A stretch of 12,874 bases of DNA, taken from positions 1 through 12,874 of the forward strand of contig JAFRZQ010000096.1 in assembly GCA_017442465.1 (NCBI GenBank). The letters are read 5' to 3'. The translations under genes were made by a program, and so were the position numbers. The first letter of the stretch is position 1. The number at the start of each line of letters is the position of its first letter. Source of the stretch: Anaerotignum sp. GTDB lineage: Bacteria; Bacillota; Clostridia; Lachnospirales; Anaerotignaceae. Positions 1 to 5,713 of the stretch are shown here, piece by piece. The notes under the pieces were generated by a model. The model did not search any database, was not told where the DNA came from, and saw nothing but the letters and a program-made list of their open reading frames with translations.

Positions 1-694
1 CCATCCCATCCTGAAACATGTAAATCTGTATGCAAGACCCGGTCAGACCATCGCATTCGTAGGACCTACCGGTGCAGGGAAGACAACGATCATCAATCTG
101 CTGACGAGATTTTATGATATCGACAGCGGCACAATCACCATCGATGGTCATGATATTTATAAAACGACAAGAAATAGTCTGCGTTCTGCACTGAGTATCG
201 TTCTGCAGGATACGTATCTGTTTACAGATTCTATCAAGGAAAATATCCGATACGGAAGACTGAATGCTACAGACGAAGAAATTGAAGCAGCGGCAAAACT
301 GGCAAATGCCCATGAATTTATCCGCAGACTGCCTGATGGATATGATACTTTGCTGACAGACGGCGGCGGTAACCTGAGCCAGGGACAGAGACAGATGATC
401 TCTATTGCGAGAGCAATTCTTGCAAATCCTTCTGTACTGATCCTGGATGAAGCCACCAGCAGTGTTGATACCCGAACAGAAGTAAAGATCCAGGAAGCCA
501 TGAACAACCTGATGAAGGGCAGAACCAATTTTGTTATTGCCCATCGTCTGAGCACCATCAAGGACGCTGATTTGATCGCAGTAGTCAATCATGGTGAAAT
601 TATTGAAAGAGGCAACCATCAGCAGCTGATGGAGAAAAAAGGATTCTATTATAACCTCTATACAAACCAGTTTGATCAAAATGAAGCAGTATAA
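1..694 (+). CDS. ABC exporter, C-terminal ATPase domain (5' partial)
   Basis: This is the nucleotide-binding domain of an ABC exporter half-transporter of the MsbA/MdlB/LmrA type, which couples ATP hydrolysis to efflux across the inner membrane. The reading frame is open from base 2, and the membrane domain lies left of the window. Visible in order are Walker A GPTGAGKT (62-85), a Q-loop (VLQD), the signature LSQGQ (374-388), Walker B VLILDEATSS with a D-loop SSVD (from 434), and the H-loop histidine in AHRLST (542-544). The signature has Q for the second G, a common variant in this subfamily. All catalytic motifs are intact, so the ATPase should be active. The protein ends 69 residues after the first Walker B aspartate region closes, as is usual. 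Substrate cannot be told from this fragment. Such genes often come as adjacent heterodimer pairs, so the gene to the left may be a partner. No terminator is evident after the stop. Confidence 0.93.
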   Translation, partial: HPILKHVNLYARPGQTIAFVGPTGAGKTTIINLLTRFYDIDSGTITIDGHDIYKTTRNSLRSALSIVLQDTYLFTDSIKENIRYGRLNATDEEIEAAAKLANAHEFIRRLPDGYDTLLTDGGGNLSQGQRQMISIARAILANPSVLILDEATSSVDTRTEVKIQEAMNNLMKGRTNFVIAHRLSTIKDADLIAVVNHGEIIERGNHQQLMEKKGFYYNLYTNQFDQNEAV

Positions 695-708
695 CAAGAT
701 GTGGGGCA

Positions 709-732
709 ATTTAGAATGTATACATTCCAAAT
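709..732. promoter_or_regulatory. 24-bp near-perfect palindrome, possible operator
   Basis: The core GAATGTATACATTC (714-727) is a perfect 14-bp palindrome. After one mismatched pair it is extended by ATTT (709-712) and AAAT (729-732). It lies 14 bases after the ABC gene stop and ends 14 bases before the predicted -35 of the leuS promoter. No T-run follows, so it is not a typical terminator. It could be an operator for leuS or an mRNA-end hairpin for the ABC transcript. The function is inferred only from symmetry and position. Confidence 0.35.
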
Positions 733-746
733 ATGGCCAAAAACAC

Positions 747-775
747 TTGATTTCTTTTGGTAAATATGTTATAAA
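747..775 (+). promoter_or_regulatory. Predicted sigma-A promoter of the leuS T-box transcript
   Basis: The -35 is TTGATT (747-752) and the -10 is TATAAA (770-775), with a 17-base spacer and an extended TG one base before the -10. The predicted start is near 782, just ahead of the T-box Stem I, which fits a leader beginning there. Confidence 0.55.
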
Positions 776-781
776 TGTATC

Positions 782-1030
782 TGTGCAAAGACATCGATGA
801 GGAAGAGTACGATTTTTGGATACTTTCAGAGAGCTGATGGTTGGTGTGAATCAGCAGGGAAGGAAATCAGAACTGGCCTCGGAGTTCTGCATCGAAAACG
901 GATTTGTGAGTAGACTGCAGCGGTTTGCCCCCGTTACAGGCATTGAGAGTGTCTGTAGTTATTTGCAGACAAACTAGAGTGGTAACACGGAGTGTCCCTT
1001 CGTCTCTAACAAGAGGCGGAGGGCCTTTTT
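782..1030 (+). ncRNA. T-box riboswitch leader, leucine (CUG specifier)
   Basis: This untranslated leader senses uncharged tRNA-Leu and lets transcription continue into leuS when leucyl-tRNA is scarce. In Stem I, GAGG (799-802) pairs with CCTC (877-880) below the specifier loop, and GATTT (811-815) pairs with AAATC (864-868) above it. The loop holds AAGAGTAC on the 5' side and GAACTGG on the 3' side, placing the specifier CTG at 873-875. The AGAGAG-type upper motif is near 828. The antiterminator is A1 AGAG/CTCT (976-979 with 1004-1007), a 7-nt bulge TGGTAAC (980-986) and A2 of six pairs (987-992 with 998-1003). TGGT matches an ACCA tRNA end, as expected for a discriminator A. The competing terminator occupies 996-1030. 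The 5' end is inferred from the promoter. Confidence 0.93.
996..1030 (+). terminator. T-box-controlled intrinsic terminator
   Basis: A 12-bp stem (996-1007 with 1012-1023, including two G-U pairs) with loop AACA is followed by CCTTTTT. Its 5' arm (996-1007) contains the bases needed for both antiterminator helices, so the two structures are mutually exclusive, as in classical T-box attenuation. Confidence 0.9.
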
Positions 1031-1077
1031 AGTATAAGATACAAAAAGGGCACCCGTAAACAAAGGAGGAATTCAAA

Positions 1078-3492
1078 ATGGATAGTCGCTATAATTTCAG
1101 AGAAATCGAAAAAAAATGGCGTGCAGAATGGGAAAAAAATCCCGTTAACAAAGAAGATGATGTAAAACCCAGATTTTACTGCCTGGATATGTTCCCTTAT
1201 CCTTCCGGTTCTGGTCTGCATGTAGGTCACTGGAGAGGTTATGTACTCTCTGACGTAGTGAGCCGTTATAAAGTACTGCAGGGTTATCAGGTACTGCATC
1301 CCATGGGCTGGGACGCATTTGGTCTGCCTGCAGAAAACTTCGCGATCAAGAACAATATGCACCCCAGCATCGCAACAGCAACAAATATTGCGAATGTAAA
1401 AAGACAGCTGCATGAAATCTCTGCTCTGTATGACTGGGATAAGGAAGTAGATACAACAGATCCAGATTATTATAAATGGACACAGTGGATCTTCGTAAAA
1501 ATGTTCGAAAAAGGTTTGGCTTATGAAAAAGAAATGCCTCTGAACTGGTGTCCCAGCTGTAAATGCGTACTGGCGAATGAAGAAGCTGCCGGCGGCACAT
1601 GCGAACGCTGCGGCGCAACTGTAACAAAGAAAAACCTGCGTCAGTGGATGCTGAAGATCACAGAATACGCAGAAAGACTGCTGGTTGATCTGAATAAACT
1701 GGATTGGTCCGAAAAAGTTAAAAAAATGCAGTCTGACTGGATCGGTAAATCCTACGGTGCAGAAGTTGACTTCAAAGTAGTTGGTTCTGATGAAGTGATC
1801 ACAGTTTATACAACAAGACCTGACACACTGTACGGCTGTACTTTCATGGTACTGGCTCCCGAATATGCTGGTCTGGCACCTCTGGTAAAACCTGAATGCA
1901 AAGAAGCTGTAGATAAATATTGCTTCGATGCTTCCGTAAAATCCTCTGTTGACCGTATGACAGATAAGGAAAAAACAGGTGCATTCACAGGTTCCTACTG
2001 CGTAAACCCTGTAAACGGTAAAGAAATCCCTATCTGGGTTGCTGACTATGTACTGGCTGACTATGGTACAGGCGCAGTAATGTGTGTACCTGCTCACGAC
2101 GAACGTGACTTTGCTTTCGCAAAGAAATTCGATATGCCTATTATTCCCGTTATCAAACCTCTGGATGCTGAACTGCCCGAAGTACTGGAAGAAGCATTCG
2201 CAGGCGAAGGTATCGTTATCAACTCCGAAGAATGGAACGGTATGACTGTAACAGAAGCAAAAGCAAAAGTTCCTTTCATCATGGAAGAAAAAGGCTGGGG
2301 TAAAAAGACAGTTAACTACAAACTGCGTGACTGGGTATTCTCCAGACAGAGATACTGGGGCGAACCTATCCCCATTGTTCACTGTGAACACTGCGGTCCT
2401 GTAGCCGTTCCCGAAGATCAGCTGCCCGTACTGCTGCCTGAAGTAGAATCCTATAAACCTACAGATACAGGTGAATCTCCTCTGGCTCATATCGATGAAT
2501 GGGTGAATACAACATGTCCCAAATGCGGTGCTCCCGCAAAACGTGAAACAAACACAATGCCTCAGTGGGCTGGTTCCAGCTGGTACTTCCTGCGTTATGT
2601 AGATAACCACAACAACAACGAACTGGCAAGCATGGATGCACTGAAAAAATGGGCTCCTGTTGACCTGTATGTTGGTGGTATCGAACATGCTGTACTGCAT
2701 CTGCTGTATGCTCGTTTCTATACAAAATTCCTGTATGATATTGGTGCGGTGCCTTTCGATGAACCCTTCACAAAACTGTTCAACCAGGGTATGATTACAA
2801 AGAACGGCGGCAAAATGTCCAAATCCATCGGTAACGTTGTTTCTCCCGATGAACTGGTTGAAAAATATGGCTGCGACTCCCTGAGAATGTACGAACTGTT
2901 CGTAGGTCCCCCTGAACTGGACTGTGACTGGGATGACAGTGGTATCGATGGCGTATATCGTTTCCTGAACAGAGTATGGAAAATGGTTTATGCAAACAAA
3001 GATGCTGATAAAGCTCCTTCCAAAGAAGAAGAATTTATCGTAAATAAAATGATCGTTGACGTAACAAGCAGAGTAGAATCTCTGGCAATGAATACGATCG
3101 TATCTACATTCATGGAATCCACAAATAAACTGCTGGATGTAGCGAAAAAAGAAGGTGCGCTGTCCAAAGTAACACTGGAAACAATGGCTGTTATGCTGGC
3201 ACCTTTCGCTCCTCACATCGCTGAAGAACTGTGGCATGAACTGGGCCACAAAAATTCTGTATTCGATGCAGGCTGGCCTAAAGCTGACGAAAGCAAACTG
3301 GTTCAGGATACAGTTGAAATCGCTCTGCAGATCGGCGGTAAACTGAGAGGTACAATGGAAATTTCTAAAGATGCTTCCAAAGAAGATGTTCTGGCTCAGG
3401 CAAAAGAAGTTCTGGCTGCTAAGATCGAAGGTAAAGCTGTAGTAAAAGAAATCTACGTTCCCGGTAAGATCGTGAATCTGATCGTAAAATAA
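1078..3492 (+). CDS. leuS: Leucyl-tRNA synthetase
   Basis: Class I synthetase that activates leucine with ATP and charges tRNA-Leu in the cytoplasm. The 804 residues match the usual bacterial length. Visible are the HIGH-type motif HVGH (48-51), a zinc module with C158/C161 and C175/C178, the CP1 editing domain with TTRPD (245-249), GTGAV (330-334) and HDERD (340-344, containing the conserved editing aspartate), a second CxxC pair before the MPQWAGSSWYF segment, and KMSKS (579-583). The anticodon-binding domain follows (HIAEELWHELG). The start has an AGGAGG (1064-1069) eight bases upstream. Expression is controlled by the T-box leader just before it. Codon choice is extreme: no TTA, CTA or TCA codon occurs in the whole gene and leucine is almost always CTG, the same codon as the T-box specifier. 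This suggests strong expression. Confidence 0.99.
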   Translation: MDSRYNFREIEKKWRAEWEKNPVNKEDDVKPRFYCLDMFPYPSGSGLHVGHWRGYVLSDVVSRYKVLQGYQVLHPMGWDAFGLPAENFAIKNNMHPSIATATNIANVKRQLHEISALYDWDKEVDTTDPDYYKWTQWIFVKMFEKGLAYEKEMPLNWCPSCKCVLANEEAAGGTCERCGATVTKKNLRQWMLKITEYAERLLVDLNKLDWSEKVKKMQSDWIGKSYGAEVDFKVVGSDEVITVYTTRPDTLYGCTFMVLAPEYAGLAPLVKPECKEAVDKYCFDASVKSSVDRMTDKEKTGAFTGSYCVNPVNGKEIPIWVADYVLADYGTGAVMCVPAHDERDFAFAKKFDMPIIPVIKPLDAELPEVLEEAFAGEGIVINSEEWNGMTVTEAKAKVPFIMEEKGWGKKTVNYKLRDWVFSRQRYWGEPIPIVHCEHCGPVAVPEDQLPVLLPEVESYKPTDTGESPLAHIDEWVNTTCPKCGAPAKRETNTMPQWAGSSWYFLRYVDNHNNNELASMDALKKWAPVDLYVGGIEHAVLHLLYARFYTKFLYDIGAVPFDEPFTKLFNQGMITKNGGKMSKSIGNVVSPDELVEKYGCDSLRMYELFVGPPELDCDWDDSGIDGVYRFLNRVWKMVYANKDADKAPSKEEEFIVNKMIVDVTSRVESLAMNTIVSTFMESTNKLLDVAKKEGALSKVTLETMAVMLAPFAPHIAEELWHELGHKNSVFDAGWPKADESKLVQDTVEIALQIGGKLRGTMEISKDASKEDVLAQAKEVLAAKIEGKAVVKEIYVPGKIVNLIVK

Positions 3493-3508
3493 TCAAAATG
3501 CATAAAGG

Positions 3509-3536
3509 GCAGGGTTGTATCTCAACCCTGCTTTTT
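3509..3536 (+). terminator. Intrinsic terminator after leuS
   Basis: A perfect 9-bp stem GCAGGGTTG/CAACCCTGC (3509-3517 with 3523-3531), loop of five, is followed by TTTTT (3532-3536). It begins 16 bases after the leuS stop and ends ten bases before the RBS of the next gene. No promoter is visible between it and the phosphopantetheinyl transferase gene, so it may be leaky or act as an attenuator. Confidence 0.85.
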
Positions 3537-3560
3537 GTGCCTAAAGAAAGGAGGGCAGGT

Positions 3561-4232
3561 ATGATAAAAGTAATATATATGGATACAAACATATTTGAAA
3601 ATAATGAGCTGTATGAAAAAGCTTTATCTCTTGTTTCCAAAGACAGAAAAGAAAGAATATCAAACTTAAAAACTATCAACCCTGCCAGACTTTCTTTGGG
3701 TGCAGGGCTACTGCTTCATATTGCATTACGAGAAAATGGTCTGGATGAATTTATAAATACCCTTTGTTATGAACCATACGGAAAGCCATATTTTAAGGAT
3801 ATCAATTTTTATTTTAGTTTATCCCATTCCGGCAAATATGCAATTTGTGCCTATGGAACAACACCACTGGGAATAGATCTACAGAAAACAAGCGGAAAAA
3901 TAAAGCATGTAAACCGAATCCTATCTGATAAAGAAAAGGATTTCCTTTCTCCTTTGAATACATCTCAAAAAACAGAGTTATTTTTTCGTTTATGGGTGCG
4001 AAAAGAAAGTCTTATCAAATGGGATGGACGCGGCCTTCGTTTACCTTTAGACACGTTATCTTTTGTTGATGATCATGCAATTTCAGACTCCATCTTGTTT
4101 GAAGAAAAAGAATTACATTTTATCGAAGTAAAAAGCCTGCTCCCTGAATATGCTTTATGCATCTGCTCAGAAGAAAAAGAGGCTTCCATAGTTATGAATA
4201 AAATAGATGCGAATTTCTTAACAAAATATTAA
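3561..4232 (+). CDS. Sfp-type 4'-phosphopantetheinyl transferase
   Basis: Transfers the phosphopantetheine arm of coenzyme A to a serine of a carrier protein (acyl, peptidyl or aryl), switching it from apo to holo form. The 223 residues fit the Sfp/EntD two-lobed family. Visible are PYGKPYF (72-78), SLSHS (86-90, with the conserved H89), the metal-binding GIDLQKT (104-110, D106) and W145-x-x-K148-E149-S150-x-x-K153. The usual GID-I/L-E is GIDLQ here, so the acidic residue two after D106 is glutamine. Eukaryotic-type enzymes also tolerate change there, so activity is not ruled out. The start at 3561 has a good AAGGAGGG upstream, whereas an in-frame ATG at 3498 lacks an RBS and would translate through the terminator hairpin. 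TTA and CTT leucine codons are frequent, unlike leuS, suggesting low expression or a different origin. The substrate carrier is unknown, as no NRPS, PKS or ACP gene lies in view. Confidence 0.9.
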   Translation: MIKVIYMDTNIFENNELYEKALSLVSKDRKERISNLKTINPARLSLGAGLLLHIALRENGLDEFINTLCYEPYGKPYFKDINFYFSLSHSGKYAICAYGTTPLGIDLQKTSGKIKHVNRILSDKEKDFLSPLNTSQKTELFFRLWVRKESLIKWDGRGLRLPLDTLSFVDDHAISDSILFEEKELHFIEVKSLLPEYALCICSEEKEASIVMNKIDANFLTKY

Positions 4233-4249
4233 AATATATGAATAATCAT

Positions 4250-4277
4250 TGAAAAACAGACAAAAAATCTATATAAT
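4250..4277 (+). promoter_or_regulatory. Sigma-A promoter of the M23 peptidase gene
   Basis: The -35 is TTGAAA (4250-4255) and the -10 is TATAAT (4272-4277), with a 16-base spacer. It starts 18 bases after the stop of the upstream gene. The expected start of transcription (about 4284) lies downstream of the ATG at 4281, so that ATG cannot be the start on this transcript. Confidence 0.7.
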
Positions 4278-4313
4278 ATTATGGTAAATCTAAAGAATTC
4301 AGAGGTTCAAACA

Positions 4314-5456
4314 ATGAAACATATGAAAAAAATCCTGTGTACTGCATTAGCTGTAGTAATGACCTGTTCATTACTGCCGTCTTATACAGCAGGCGCAGCA
4401 ACATACGCCGAACTGCAGGCAAAAAGACAAAGCCTTGCAGCCAGTACAAACAACGCAAAAAAAGAAATTGAAAAACTGAAAGACAAACAGGGTGATCTGG
4501 AAGATGATATGGCTGTACTGGATAAAGGTCTCCAGAGTATGCAGGAAGAATATGATGCCGCAAAGGCTGATTTGGACTTCCTGACAGCCAGACTGGATGA
4601 AGCACAGGCAGAACTGGATGAAGCAACCGCTAATCGTGAAGCTCAATTTGCACTTTTAGGTGATCGAATGAAATTCCTGCAGCAGAAGGGCTCTACAGGA
4701 TATCTGGAAATTCTGCTGGAATCAGAAAGTTTCTCTGATCTGTTCCTTCGCATGCAGTATGTAAATGATATCATGGGCTATGATAAAGAAATTTTAGATG
4801 AGCTGCAGACAATTCAGGATACAATTCAGGAAAGAACAGATGAAATTGCCGAAAACCATGCAGAGCAGCAGGCTGTTGTAGATATTCAGGAAGAAAAAAT
4901 GAATGAAATGGAGGCCGTTGTTGCTCAGAAAAAGGCACTCTGGAAATCTTATGAAAGTGACTTGGCAAAATATGAAAAACTGGTAAGAGCCAATGAAGCC
5001 AACGATGCTGCGATCCTGCGTCAGATGAATGCATCTGCCAGTCCAACAGCAGTATATACAGGCAGCGGTAAATTCCAATGGCCTGTACCCGCAAGTTCCA
5101 GAATCAGTAGTGAATACGGTTATAGAACAAGTCCCATTTCCGGGAAACGAGAATTTCACAATGGTTTAGATATTCCAGCACCTTATGGTTCTGCTATCGT
5201 TGCAACGGAAGCGGGTACCGTTACATATTCTGGCTGGATGAATGGCTATGGCTATACGATCATTATTGACCATGGTAGTGGTATCACATCACTGTATGGT
5301 CACAACTCTTCTTTGGTTGTAAAGAAGGGCGCTAAAGTAAGTAAAGGACAGACAATCGCAAAATGCGGTAGTACAGGATGGTCTACCGGTAACCATTGCC
5401 ACTTTACCATTTCTGTAAAAGGCAGTGCCGTAAATCCTCATAACTACGTTGGTTAA
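4314..5456 (+). CDS. Secreted coiled-coil M23 peptidase (CwlO/EnvC-like)
   Basis: Predicted exported peptidoglycan peptidase acting on the cell wall. From the ATG at 4314 (AGAGG at 4301-4305, spacing 8) it has 380 residues. They comprise a signal peptide of about 28 residues (positive MKHMKK, hydrophobic core, TAGAA end), a long charged coiled coil (about 33-245, rich in E, K, A, L, Q), a short linker, and a C-terminal M23/LytM domain (about 265-380). The zinc site is complete: H282 and D286 in HNGLD, and H361-C362-H363 in GNHCHF. Coiled coil plus LytM is the layout of EnvC and clostridial wall hydrolases whose activity is often governed by FtsEX. An active site this complete argues for a true hydrolase rather than an EnvC-like activator. 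It has its own promoter and terminator. The exact bond cut cannot be read from sequence. Confidence 0.93.
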   Translation: MKHMKKILCTALAVVMTCSLLPSYTAGAATYAELQAKRQSLAASTNNAKKEIEKLKDKQGDLEDDMAVLDKGLQSMQEEYDAAKADLDFLTARLDEAQAELDEATANREAQFALLGDRMKFLQQKGSTGYLEILLESESFSDLFLRMQYVNDIMGYDKEILDELQTIQDTIQERTDEIAENHAEQQAVVDIQEEKMNEMEAVVAQKKALWKSYESDLAKYEKLVRANEANDAAILRQMNASASPTAVYTGSGKFQWPVPASSRISSEYGYRTSPISGKREFHNGLDIPAPYGSAIVATEAGTVTYSGWMNGYGYTIIIDHGSGITSLYGHNSSLVVKKGAKVSKGQTIAKCGSTGWSTGNHCHFTISVKGSAVNPHNYVG

Positions 5457-5466
5457 ATAAAAAAGC

Positions 5467-5500
5467 AAACGGATGATATTAAAAATATCATCCGTTTTTT
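5467..5500 (+). terminator. Strong terminator after the M23 gene
   Basis: A perfect 14-bp stem (5467-5480 with 5484-5497), loop AAA, runs into a T tract. It starts 11 bases after the stop codon. An A tract on the left side means it could also stop minus-strand transcripts. Confidence 0.93.
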
Positions 5501-5684
5501 TATTACACTTAACATTGATTTACCATAATATTATTATGTATATTAACAACTGAAATCACTGATTCTATAGCAATATGTTTTCGTAAAAGTATCGTTTTGC
5601 GAATAATTTTAAATATCCCCTTTTGTCTTTTCATAATAAATTTTATCTGTTACCGCATGATCCATTTTGCTATAGCACTAAAAG
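5501..5684. other. AT-rich spacer between convergent genes, no gene seen
   Basis: This spacer separates the terminator of the M23 gene from that of the M16 gene. It holds a 7-1-7 inverted repeat CATAATA-T-TATTATG at 5524-5538 that may be chance in such AT-rich DNA. I see no RBS-backed reading frame, RNA gene or repeat. Confidence 0.5.
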
Positions 5685-5710
5685 AAAAACCGGAATTTCT
5701 TCCGGTTTTT
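5685..5710 (-). terminator. Terminator of the M16 peptidase gene
   Basis: An 11-bp perfect stem (AAAAACCGGAA with TTCCGGTTTTT), loop of four, begins three bases beyond the stop codon of the minus-strand gene. The T-rich 3' arm is followed by more T on the minus strand. Its symmetry means it could act in both directions. Confidence 0.85.
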
Positions 5711-5713
5711 TTG

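Noticed and set aside
1006..3249. Very long minus-strand reading frame opposite leuS
   Set aside because: It is in exact codon register with leuS and is explained by the absence of TTA, CTA and TCA codons there. Its product is Cys/Phe-rich and resembles no known protein type, it would begin at GTG, and it runs through the T-box terminator.
3498..3560. Upstream in-frame ATG for the phosphopantetheinyl transferase
   Set aside because: It has no RBS and would place the terminator hairpin inside the coding region; the ATG at 3561 has a strong RBS.
5524..5538. 7-1-7 inverted repeat resembling a Fur-family box
   Set aside because: It lies between two convergent terminators with no promoter nearby, and differs from both Fur and PerR consensus at several bases. 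It is likely chance in AT-rich DNA.
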